Part shown: positions 1-8,013 of the stretch, piece by piece
Position numbering within the stretch: the stretch's first letter is position 1
How the letters are laid out: each line of letters opens with the position of its first letter
Source of the DNA: Terrimonas sp937888905
Lineage (GTDB): Bacteria; Bacteroidota; Bacteroidia; Chitinophagales; Chitinophagaceae
Reading direction: 5' to 3'
Assembly: GCA_937888905.1 (NCBI GenBank)
Contig: CALATA010000014.1
Coordinates: 186,001-250,000, forward strand
DNA length: 64,000 nt
The notes under the pieces: model-generated
Seen by the model: the letters and a program-made list of their open reading frames with translations, nothing else
Told to the model about the DNA's origin: nothing
The model's database searches: none
Translations under genes and position numbers: made by a program

Positions 1-99
1 GGATTTCACAGTACCGGTGATGCTACTGGTAGTTACCTGCGCAAACAGTGCTCCGGATAAAAATGAAACTGCCAGAAGAAATAAAATTCTCTTAAGCAT
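1..99 (-). CDS. TonB-dependent receptor, N-terminal fragment (runs off left edge)
   Basis: Only the first 33 codons lie in the window. They read as a signal peptide (MLKRILFLLAVSFLSGALFA, cleavage after AFA-like residues) followed by QVTTSSITGTVKS. The SxxGTV string is typical of the start of the carboxypeptidase-regulatory-like domain that precedes the plug in Bacteroidota TonB-dependent outer-membrane receptors (Oar/CirA-like). The ATG is at 99-97. Identity as a receptor is inferred from these few residues; any secreted protein that begins with a CarboxypepD_reg domain would look the same. Confidence 0.6.
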   Translation of the reverse strand, partial: MLKRILFLLAVSFLSGALFAQVTTSSITGTVKS

Positions 100-243
100 A
101 AAGATTTGTTTACGATGTTTGGTTGCAAAGAAAGGGAATATTCTACAACTAAATATAAGCAAATATTAACAAATTATGATAGTATAATGACACCAGTGAC
201 AGGGCTTTCCGGGGCTTAAACATTACAGACTTTTTTTTGTTCC

Positions 244-251
244 TACCTTTG
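244..251 (+). promoter_or_regulatory. Bacteroidota -7 box upstream of ribBA
   Basis: TACCTTTG matches the Bacteroidota sigma-ABfr -7 consensus TAnnTTTG and lies 15 nt before the chosen ribBA ATG at 267. No convincing -33 TTG is seen at the usual distance. Its position argues against translation starting at the in-frame ATG at 237, which lies upstream of the box. Confidence 0.5.
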
Positions 252-266
252 TATAAATTGTACAGT

Positions 267-1466
267 ATGTTCCACTCAATCGAAAGTGCTATCCAGGATA
301 TCCGTGACGGAAAGATCATTATCGTGGTTGATGACGAGGACCGGGAAAATGAGGGCGACTTCATTTGTGCCGCCGCCGCCATTACTCCTGAAATCGTCAA
401 TTTTATGAGCAAACACGGGCGGGGCCTGATCTGCGTGCCACTTCCGGAAGAACACTGTGATGAGCTGGGGCTCGACCTGATGGTCAGCAATAACACCGCC
501 CTCCACGAAACGGCCTTTACCGTGTCGGTGGACCTGCTGGGACATGGCTGTACCACCGGTATTTCTGCACATGACCGGTCAAAAACCATTCACGCCCTGA
601 TCGATCCCTTTATCAACCCGCTGGAACTGGGCCGTCCGGGACATATTTTCCCGCTCCGGGCCAAAAAAGGTGGCGTACTTCGCCGGGCCGGACATACCGA
701 GGCTTCCGTAGACCTGGCGCGACTCGCCGGTTTTCCCGCACCTTATGGCGGCGTATTAGTGGAAATCATGAACGACGACGGCTCCATGGCCCGTCTGCCC
801 GAACTGATGGAAGTAGCTAAAAAGTTCGATTTCAAGATCATTTCCATAAAAGACCTCATTGAGTACCGCATCAAACGCGACTCCCTGATAGAGGAAATTG
901 TACGGGTAGAAATGCCTACCAAACACGGCAATTTCAAGCTCGTAGCCTTTAAAGACAAACATTCAAATAACGAACACCTGGCCATGATCAAAGGAGAATG
1001 GGAAAAAGACGAACCGGTACTTACCCGGGTGCATTCTTCCTGTTTTACCGGTGATATCCTCGGTTCCCTTCGTTGCGATTGCGGAGAGCAACTGGAAAAA
1101 GCCATGGAAATGGTGGAAAAAGAAGGCAAAGGCATCATTCTTTACATGAACCAGGAAGGCCGCGGCATCGGTTTGCTCAACAAACTGAAAGCTTACCGCC
1201 TCCAGGAAGAAGGCATGGATACCGTTGAAGCCAACCTTCACCTCGGCTTCCAGATGGACCAGCGCGATTACGGCATCGGAGCACAGATACTCCGTCACCT
1301 CAACGTTACCAAACTCCGCCTCATGAGCAATAATCCCCGCAAACGCGTAGGACTGGTGGGCTATGGACTGGAAGTGGTGGAAAATGTACCTATTGCCGTT
1401 TGCCCCAATCCACATAACGAACGCTACCTGAGAACGAAGAAGGAGAAGTTAGGACACGAACTGTAG
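267..1466 (+). CDS. ribBA: Bifunctional 3,4-dihydroxy-2-butanone 4-phosphate synthase / GTP cyclohydrolase II
   Basis: Catalyses the two entry reactions of riboflavin synthesis: ribulose 5-phosphate to dihydroxybutanone phosphate (N-terminal domain) and GTP ring opening (C-terminal domain). The 399 residues are normal for a fusion RibBA. The DHBP synthase half (about 1-200) shows the acidic metal loop DDEDRENEGD (22-31), TTGISAHDR (96-104) and the HTEAS stretch near 143. The cyclohydrolase half has the zinc triad C259, C270, C272 in SSCFTGDILGSLRCDC, then NQEGRGIG and SNNPRK. An in-frame ATG at 237 would add MFLPLYKLYS, but the -7 box at 244-251 and family N-termini favour 267. Cytoplasmic; a single gene with no other rib genes beside it. 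Confidence 0.97.
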   Translation: MFHSIESAIQDIRDGKIIIVVDDEDRENEGDFICAAAAITPEIVNFMSKHGRGLICVPLPEEHCDELGLDLMVSNNTALHETAFTVSVDLLGHGCTTGISAHDRSKTIHALIDPFINPLELGRPGHIFPLRAKKGGVLRRAGHTEASVDLARLAGFPAPYGGVLVEIMNDDGSMARLPELMEVAKKFDFKIISIKDLIEYRIKRDSLIEEIVRVEMPTKHGNFKLVAFKDKHSNNEHLAMIKGEWEKDEPVLTRVHSSCFTGDILGSLRCDCGEQLEKAMEMVEKEGKGIILYMNQEGRGIGLLNKLKAYRLQEEGMDTVEANLHLGFQMDQRDYGIGAQILRHLNVTKLRLMSNNPRKRVGLVGYGLEVVENVPIAVCPNPHNERYLRTKKEKLGHEL

Positions 1467-1599
1467 GGGAGGCGTAAGGTAGAAGGAGTAAGGTGTAAGG
1501 TTGTAGGATGACCATTCACGGCAAGAGGTTTTAAGTAACAGGTTATAGGTATTTATGGTTAAAAGTCCGAACCGGGACCAACCATTGACCATTAAATGA
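1467..1599. repeat. Intergenic C-poor repeat words between convergent genes
   Basis: Directly after the ribBA stop the + strand is a nearly C-free run of degenerate words (GTAAGGTAGAAGGAGTAAGG, then GTGTAAGGTTGTAGG, later TTTTAAGTAACAGGTTATAGG). It ends in ACCATTGACCATTAA in front of the convergent barstar-like gene. The same vocabulary recurs near 14.2, 15.2, 35.1, 38.0, 40.7 and 43.3 kb. No hairpin followed by a T-run is seen here. Confidence 0.5.
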
Positions 1600-1893
1600 T
1601 TACCTATTGCTTCGGGATAATTGTAGACTAATATGTTCATGCTGCTGAATTAATTCAACAATATGTTCAAAGACAGCTATTCCAAGCGTCTTTTTGCTAT
1701 ATGAGTGATTCTGCCAAATTAATGTTACAGGCTCTTCATACTCATGAACACCGAATCCTCCTCTCAATATATCATTTAATGCATTAAAGTTGCGACCAGT
1801 TCGCCAATCAATATCTTTTGTCAGCACACAATCTATCTCATCATAGAAACTTTCAAGACTTCCGATCTTTTCTCCTGCGAGTACAAACGTCAT
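1600..1893 (-). CDS. Barstar-family (barnase inhibitor-like) protein
   Basis: About 97 residues that match the barstar fold pattern. After a short first strand (TFVLAGEKI) comes a helix (SFYDEIDCVL), then the family signature GRNFNALNDILRGGFG, then a hydrophobic strand (EPVTLIWQN) and a C-terminal helix (FEHIVELIQQH). Known family members bind and block secreted or injected ribonucleases; here no barnase-like or other toxin gene is adjacent, so it is an orphan immunity-type gene. Start: ATG at 1893 is preferred. A GTG at 1935 is also in frame, but the extra codons are translated from an intergenic repeat word (CGTCAATCGTCAAT) and overlap the stop of the next gene. Cytoplasmic, no signal peptide. 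The exact partner RNase is unknown. Confidence 0.75.
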   Translation of the reverse strand: MTFVLAGEKIGSLESFYDEIDCVLTKDIDWRTGRNFNALNDILRGGFGVHEYEEPVTLIWQNHSYSKKTLGIAVFEHIVELIQQHEHISLQLSRSNR

Positions 1894-1934
1894 ATCAAGG
1901 CTGTTTTTATTGACGATTGACGATTCACCATTCA

Positions 1935-4900
1935 CTATTCACCTGTCCCTTTCACCGGCGGCACCGTATCCACACTATCCCGCTTGGGTGGTGGCGGCGC
2001 AGTTTGCTGTTTCCTGGCTGCTCTTTTACGTCCCCTCAATAATTCCCCGAGGTTATCAAATTCCCTGCGGTAGGAAATGCTGGCACCCGATCTTTTGTTA
2101 CGGGCAGCACCCGAACTCGATGTAGTAAGGTAGTCAAGGTTCTGGCGATAGAAGAAGCTCGCCCGGATCGTACCCGTTTCATTGATCAGCCATTCCGCCG
2201 TTACATCCGGCAAAAACTGCACGTTTTGCTGGATACTTGATTGCAACGGCACATCCAGCGTACTGCCCAACGTAAGGATGAACCGGTCTTTAAACATCGA
2301 GATCGGCACATTCACATTGAAGTTACTCTGGTTGATGTTGAAATTCGTATTGGGCTGATTCAGCAGGTTACGATTATACACCGAGCCGCTGAAGTTGACC
2401 GACACGTTATCCGTCTTCAGTATTTTGGATAATTCCGAGTTCAGCTTCCGGTTTATTTCATTAAAGAACAGGCCGGAAATACTACTGATGGTATTATAGG
2501 TAAGCTCGTTGATCGCGCCACCGAATCCGGACGAATTAGCCTGGTTGCTTTCGGGTGGCGCAAAACTGTTGAACACGATCAGGTAGGTTACCTGCCGTAC
2601 CATCTCATTTTCATTCTTACGCAGTTGTTCCAAGGCACTGGTCACAGAGTAGTTGTTGCTTACATTGCTGTTCGCTTCAAGATCCAGGCTGAATTGGAAA
2701 TCGGGCTTGAATAACTGGCCGGTAAGCTTGGCTATCACAATAATATTTTCCCGCTGGTTGCCGATTGCCTGGTCGAGATTGAGACCGGTCGCCAGCGGCG
2801 CAAAACTTACATTTTCCGCTACATACTGCGCTTCAAATTGTATCTGTGCCGCCATCGGATCACCATTCCAACTGATGGAACTATTCCCGCCCTTGACAAT
2901 ACGGAATGGTTTGGATAAAAATGATTTGAACGTATAAACATATTTCCCGTCCTCGATATCAAATTTGCCACGTAAAGAAAGCGGCTCCGAGGTACCTGAG
3001 TGGATATTCAACGTGCCCGAACCTTTGCCTTCAATTTCATCACCGGTGAGGTCATCCAACACCACGCGCACGGTTACCATACGGTTGGCCGTTACGTCCA
3101 CGTCATACACAATATTGGAATTGCCACTGCCGGTATTACTGTCTACCATTTCCCGTCCGAATTTTCTTTCCACCAGGAAATCTGCCATGCCCGATGCCTT
3201 GCTTTGCGTAGAAGGAATAGTGATCGAACTGCTATCGGTAGTGGAAGCCACCGCATCGATCTTCATATACAAATCCGATTGATGACCGGATAAGGAGAAT
3301 GATCCCGTTCCTTTCACTTTACCATAAAATTGTTTATTGTCGTTGAACGTGGTGTTCAATAACTGGATAGGCAGGTTGTTGTCGTCGTCGAGTGTGCCGG
3401 GTTTACGCGTGCCCACCGTAAGGTCGAAGAACATATTGGAGAACGACTGATGCTGAATGCCACCGGTCAGGTACACCGGATTTCCCGTTACCACATCACG
3501 AAGGATGATGCCGTCGAGATTGATTTCCGTTGGTTTAAGTTCTATTTCCCTGTCTTCAATTTTATAATAACATTGCGTGAATTTAACGCGCAGTCCCGCA
3601 TCTTTCAGTTGGCCTTTGCCCGCAATCTGCAGCTGATCAAATGATCCTTTCAGATCGAAGTTGCCGGTGATGTAGCCGCTGATGTCAGAGAACAGTGTAC
3701 CCAGGAAACGCTCGAGGTATTTAAGCTCAAACGTATTTGCTTTCAGGGAAATGATATTGTTGCGTTGCGATTCTTTGTTTTCGAGAAACAGCTTCATGTC
3801 GAAGGCGAGGCTGTTCTGTTCATTCACCGTATTGCCTTTGATGGAAAGTTGTTTGGTTTCGCCATCATACAATACGGTTGCCTTCACATCGCCGAGCGAG
3901 TCATTGTCGAGACGAAGGCTTTGTGCAATGAAATCATCGGAAGTGATACGCATTTTGCCGGTTGGATCTTCGATCTGCACCGTACCGGAGGCCAATCCTT
4001 CGAGACGGTTGCGCGGCATGATCAGGGGCCCTAAATCGCCCAGGTTTACTTTTTTTAATTCTACCGTCACGTCGTTCCAGGTGCCAACATCTGACGGATG
4101 CGTCCGTATGGTTATTTCCTGGTCACTTTCTCTCAATAATAGTCGTCCGTTGGCCGGCACGTTGTTGCGGAATTCGAGTTCGCCTGTTTCATCGATCGTC
4201 CATGTTTTTCCGTTTACGACAAAGTTCGAAGGTTCAAACTCGATGCGTACACCATTCTGATAGGTGAGCACTGTGGCATTGATACGCGCCTGGTCGATGC
4301 CCTGGTTGGCACCGGTAAAGATGCGCACCTGCGAAGTGTCGTTGTGGGCGTTTATACGGAACAACGCCAGTGGTACGTTGAGGCTGTCTCCGATACGGAT
4401 GTTGGTCGCGCGTCCGAAAAGTCCCAGACTGTCTGCTGTACCATTTGCCGTAAGCGTTACATCATCAAAATTGTATTGCAGGTATTTAAACTGGGGTACT
4501 TCCGCATTCAGCGCCAGTGTATTGGTAGTGGTATTGAGATTGCCTGTTATATGGCTGTTGTTGAAACCGGTAAACGTACTGTCAAAAAGCCGGATATAAT
4601 CTTCGATATAACCGGTAGTGATGTCGAATTCAAAACTTTCTTTTTCCAGTATATGTTTCGGTGCTTTGATATAAGCGGGATAATATTTATTAAGGAAAAG
4701 TTTGAATGCGTCCGGCAGTTCGCGGATCGAAAAATCTCCCGTTACCCGCGCATCGAATTCATTGGAATGCGCCTGCAAGGTTTTCTTATCATTTTCAACA
4801 TAGGACGATACGATCAGTGAATCGAATGGAAGCGGAACACCGTCGCGGGTGAGTGTGGCATCCGTGATCCGCGCATCACCGAGGAAGTTGTCGATGTTGC

Positions 4901-6797
4901 TGCCGGTAAAGTTTACATTGAATTTACCGGTGAACGCCACATCCTGGTCCAGCAGATTCAGGTTTTTAAGATTGGCGCGTTTTACATCTGCAAGAAAGTT
5001 GAATACCGGCGGTTGCTGGTTGAAGTCGATCAGGCCGTTCAGCGTCAGTTGCGCCTCTTTATCATCGATGGAAACGAGGCCGTTGAATTCTTTTTTATTC
5101 AGGCTGCCATTCAGTGTGATGTTGTGGTAGCGGTAGTTGTTGAAATCAACAAAATGCACTTTGCCGTCGAGTGTGGCAATGCGTCTTTTTTCCTGGAAGC
5201 CACTTCCTTTCAGGGTGCCATCCATGGCGATTGCGCCAAGCAGCGGTTCGCGGATGAATTCGCCCAAACGGAAATATTCGGTCGATACTGTTCCGGAATA
5301 AACAGGTTGCTGCCCCGCGGGCAGCTTCATGTTGAGGTCGGTTTTTACAGTGCCGAGATTGGTCGTGATGGTCCCGTAGGTTACAAAGTCGCGGATAAAT
5401 CCGGTAAAGCTTCCTTTGAAACGCACGTACTGCAGTTTGCGCAGATCAGGGCTTTCTACTTTTTTGATCGCCGGCACCCATATGGCTACATCGCCGTAGG
5501 TCGTGCGGAAATCATTTGCTTTAAAGTCGATAAAGGTGCGGTTGATGTCGGGCAGACCGGCCATACTGATATCGCCGGAGAGCATGGTATGTTCTCCCGC
5601 CTGTATCAATACGTCGCGGGCCGCCATATCCGCCACCGTACCCGCAAAGCGCCCCCGCAGATTGATTTTCTTCTTCCAGGTTTTGAGCGATGGCGCAAAA
5701 AAGGCGATGTCATCACTATCGAGATAAGTATCGGTGAAGTCGGCCTGCATCCGCACTTTGTTGATAAAGTCACCCATCTCCGAAAAGTCGGTGAAGCTCA
5801 TGCGGAACGAATGACGGATGGTACTGCGCGGCGTTAATATTTCCAGATCATTGAAAGCCATTTCGCGCGGTGTCACTTTCATCTTTGCCGTCAGCCGTTT
5901 TACTTCGAAACCGCTTTTTTCTTTAGTGGAAAGTTCCACGCCGCCGGTAATGGTGTCTTTTTCCCAACGGATATTACGGAGACTGGTATTGATGCTGGAA
6001 AAATCAATGTGCCTTCCGTCAAAACCTTCTTCGGCATAGGGCGCATCGTAGTTATCATTTTTAAATGTGCCGTTGCGAATGTCGAGTCTGTCGGCCTGCA
6101 CTACCCAGTTGAGGGGATTCCAGGCAACGGAATCATTGACCACGACGGCCTCTTGCGGAACGGGTGGTTTTTTCGCTTTGTAATTGGAAAGCGCGATCAG
6201 CGGGCTGTTGATGTTCAGATCTTCCAACCGGATCAGGCGCTTGGAAAAGTCAACCTGTCTGGCTTTCAGTTTTAAACTGTGCAGGTATACAAACATGTCT
6301 TTTCCCAGCCAGGCATCCTGTTGCCGGAAGCGGACATTGTCGAGTTGAATTTCATTGAGGGTAAGAACGATGCCGCCTTCTTTCTTTTTTGTGGAAGAAG
6401 GCGTAGAGAAATAATCGATGATAAACTGATGGCGCCAGACGGAGTCTTCGCTGCGTTGCATTTTGATCACGGCGTCTTTCAGCCCGATGTATTTCAGTTC
6501 TACATTTTTTTTGAGAAAGAACCAGTCGGTGATGCGCACCGTTACTTCGCCGGCGGAGAGGATGGTATCGCGCTGACGGTCTTCTATCAGTACGCCTTTC
6601 AGGTTCATTTTGTCGAAAAGAGAGAAATCGACCTTTTGGATGGAGATGCGGGTCTTGAGATCACTGGAAAGCCGGCTGGTTACCTTGCTGATGATCCAGT
6701 TTTGCCCGAAAGGAGTCTGGATAAAAATCCAAACCGCTGCCAGCAGGATCAGCAGGGTAGCAAAGAACCACAATACTATCTTCTTAAATTTCTTCAG
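1935..6797 (-). CDS. TamB-like translocation/assembly module protein (DUF490, AsmA-like)
   Basis: A protein of about 1620 residues with one N-terminal membrane anchor (WFFATLLILLAAVWIFIQ), the QTPFGQNWI motif typical of TamB/AsmA-like proteins, long repetitive beta-rich lipid-groove sequence, and a C-terminal TamB domain (about 1150-1560). The family spans the periplasm and is thought to carry phospholipids or assist outer-membrane insertion. The start is odd: no ATG or GTG is in frame between the stop codon at 6809-6807 and the hydrophobic segment. The candidates are CTG at 6797, giving a basic n-region LKKFKKIVL, or TTG at 6773, giving an anchor with no positive charge. The first fits the family better and is used here. 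A C-terminal basic tail (RGRKRAARKQQ) precedes a proline-rich end. Divergent from the isoaspartyl peptidase gene. Confidence 0.88.
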   Translation of the reverse strand: MKKFKKIVLWFFATLLILLAAVWIFIQTPFGQNWIISKVTSRLSSDLKTRISIQKVDFSLFDKMNLKGVLIEDRQRDTILSAGEVTVRITDWFFLKKNVELKYIGLKDAVIKMQRSEDSVWRHQFIIDYFSTPSSTKKKEGGIVLTLNEIQLDNVRFRQQDAWLGKDMFVYLHSLKLKARQVDFSKRLIRLEDLNINSPLIALSNYKAKKPPVPQEAVVVNDSVAWNPLNWVVQADRLDIRNGTFKNDNYDAPYAEEGFDGRHIDFSSINTSLRNIRWEKDTITGGVELSTKEKSGFEVKRLTAKMKVTPREMAFNDLEILTPRSTIRHSFRMSFTDFSEMGDFINKVRMQADFTDTYLDSDDIAFFAPSLKTWKKKINLRGRFAGTVADMAARDVLIQAGEHTMLSGDISMAGLPDINRTFIDFKANDFRTTYGDVAIWVPAIKKVESPDLRKLQYVRFKGSFTGFIRDFVTYGTITTNLGTVKTDLNMKLPAGQQPVYSGTVSTEYFRLGEFIREPLLGAIAMDGTLKGSGFQEKRRIATLDGKVHFVDFNNYRYHNITLNGSLNKKEFNGLVSIDDKEAQLTLNGLIDFNQQPPVFNFLADVKRANLKNLNLLDQDVAFTGKFNVNFTGSNIDNFLGDARITDATLTRDGVPLPFDSLIVSSYVENDKKTLQAHSNEFDARVTGDFSIRELPDAFKLFLNKYYPAYIKAPKHILEKESFEFDITTGYIEDYIRLFDSTFTGFNNSHITGNLNTTTNTLALNAEVPQFKYLQYNFDDVTLTANGTADSLGLFGRATNIRIGDSLNVPLALFRINAHNDTSQVRIFTGANQGIDQARINATVLTYQNGVRIEFEPSNFVVNGKTWTIDETGELEFRNNVPANGRLLLRESDQEITIRTHPSDVGTWNDVTVELKKVNLGDLGPLIMPRNRLEGLASGTVQIEDPTGKMRITSDDFIAQSLRLDNDSLGDVKATVLYDGETKQLSIKGNTVNEQNSLAFDMKLFLENKESQRNNIISLKANTFELKYLERFLGTLFSDISGYITGNFDLKGSFDQLQIAGKGQLKDAGLRVKFTQCYYKIEDREIELKPTEINLDGIILRDVVTGNPVYLTGGIQHQSFSNMFFDLTVGTRKPGTLDDDNNLPIQLLNTTFNDNKQFYGKVKGTGSFSLSGHQSDLYMKIDAVASTTDSSSITIPSTQSKASGMADFLVERKFGREMVDSNTGSGNSNIVYDVDVTANRMVTVRVVLDDLTGDEIEGKGSGTLNIHSGTSEPLSLRGKFDIEDGKYVYTFKSFLSKPFRIVKGGNSSISWNGDPMAAQIQFEAQYVAENVSFAPLATGLNLDQAIGNQRENIIVIAKLTGQLFKPDFQFSLDLEANSNVSNNYSVTSALEQLRKNENEMVRQVTYLIVFNSFAPPESNQANSSGFGGAINELTYNTISSISGLFFNEINRKLNSELSKILKTDNVSVNFSGSVYNRNLLNQPNTNFNINQSNFNVNVPISMFKDRFILTLGSTLDVPLQSSIQQNVQFLPDVTAEWLINETGTIRASFFYRQNLDYLTTSSSGAARNKRSGASISYRREFDNLGELLRGRKRAARKQQTAPPPPKRDSVDTVPPVKGTGE

Positions 6798-6936
6798 ACC
6801 GGTTGATTATTTTGTAAAAATAATTTAATAGCTACCAACGGCAAATTTGATACCCAACTAATTAGACCGTTTAACGAATTATTATGCCGTTGCTGTGGAA
6901 CGGACCGGATTGGCTAAATTGCCGTAAATCGTTTTT

Positions 6937-7977
6937 ATGAAATTCACCTGGATCGTCTTCCTGTGTTTTTTGTCGGTAAATGTGCTTGCCCAGAAGGCCG
7001 GCAGGCCCGTTTCCCGGGTAGTGCTGGTCATTCACGGTGGGGCGGGTGTGCTGGAGCGGGGCAAGCTGGATCCGCTTCGCGAAAGGGAAGCACTCGACGC
7101 CCTCAACCGCGCGCTGGACAAAGGTTACAGCATTCTCGACAGTGGCGGTTCAGCCCTCGATGCGGTGGAGCAGGTGGTGCGCGTATTGGAAGATGACCCT
7201 TCATTTAATGCCGGCCGCGGAGCCGTTTTTACAGCCGAAGGCCGCCACGAACTGGACGCCTCGATCATGAACGGTAAAACCCTGGCCGCAGGAGCTGTAG
7301 CGGGAGTGACCACCATCCGGAACCCCATTTCTGCCGCCCGGGCAGTTATGGAAAAAAGTCCACATGTGATGCTTTCGGGCCGTGGAGCCGAAGAGTTTGC
7401 CCGGCTGCAGGGACTGCAACAGGTCGATAATGCCTATTTCTCCGTAGAAGACCGGCGGAAAAGCTGGCAGCAGCAACGCCGCCGCGATTCGCTGGCAACG
7501 CTCAAGGACAGCAGCGGTAAAAAAACGTCCTATATCCTGGCACCCGGGGAAAAGTTCGGAACGGTGGGGGCAGTAGCACTCGACGCCAACGGCAACCTGG
7601 CCGCGGCCACCAGCACCGGCGGCATGAGCAATAAAAAATTCGGAAGAATAGGTGACAGCCCGCTCATCGGTGCAGGCACTTACGCCGACAACAAAACAGC
7701 GGCCATCAGTTGCACGGGCTGGGGCGAATATTTTATCCGGCTTGTAATCGCCAAATCCGTTTGCGACCGTATGGAACTCGGCCATGAGTTGCTGGAAAAA
7801 GCGGCTGATATACTGATCAATGAAAAATTGCCTGCGCTTGGTGGTGATGGCGGCCTGATCGCCGTAGACAAAGACGGAAATATCGCAATGCCTTTTTCAA
7901 CGCCCGGTATGTTCCGCGGCTATCTGCGGCGCGATGCCACAGGAATGCAACGCCAGGTAGCGATCTACAAAGAGTAA
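6937..7977 (+). CDS. Isoaspartyl peptidase / L-asparaginase (Ntn-hydrolase), secreted
   Basis: 346 residues: signal peptide (MKFTWIVFLCFLSVNVLAQ), then the plant-type asparaginase fold with VVLVIHGGAGVLERG at the start, SFNAGRGAVFT, ELDASIMNG, and the self-cleavage site GTVGAVALD near residue 209, where the threonine becomes the N-terminal nucleophile of the beta subunit. Downstream TSTGGMSNKKFGRIGDSPLIGAGTYAD carries the substrate-binding residues. Known members remove isoaspartyl dipeptides or asparagine; the precise substrate cannot be read from sequence. Export to the periplasm is predicted from the leader. Monocistronic; 36 nt separate it from the next gene, so read-through is possible. 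Confidence 0.93.
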   Translation: MKFTWIVFLCFLSVNVLAQKAGRPVSRVVLVIHGGAGVLERGKLDPLREREALDALNRALDKGYSILDSGGSALDAVEQVVRVLEDDPSFNAGRGAVFTAEGRHELDASIMNGKTLAAGAVAGVTTIRNPISAARAVMEKSPHVMLSGRGAEEFARLQGLQQVDNAYFSVEDRRKSWQQQRRRDSLATLKDSSGKKTSYILAPGEKFGTVGAVALDANGNLAAATSTGGMSNKKFGRIGDSPLIGAGTYADNKTAAISCTGWGEYFIRLVIAKSVCDRMELGHELLEKAADILINEKLPALGGDGGLIAVDKDGNIAMPFSTPGMFRGYLRRDATGMQRQVAIYKE

Positions 7978-8013
7978 CCCGTATCTTTCCCTTCAAACAA
8001 AACTAGCCCAACC

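Noticed and set aside
237..266. Upstream ATG for ribBA (adds 10 residues)
   Set aside because: It lies before the TAnnTTTG box at 244-251, and the extra residues do not match RibBA N-termini.
1894..1935. GTG start for the barstar-like gene at 1935
   Set aside because: The extra codons are translated intergenic repeat words that recur elsewhere in the window, and they abut the neighbouring stop codon.
5013..5837. Long open frame on the + strand (274 codons) inside the TamB-like gene
   Set aside because: Antisense shadow; the minus-strand frame continues unbroken with family sequence and the + frame shows no domain or start signal.
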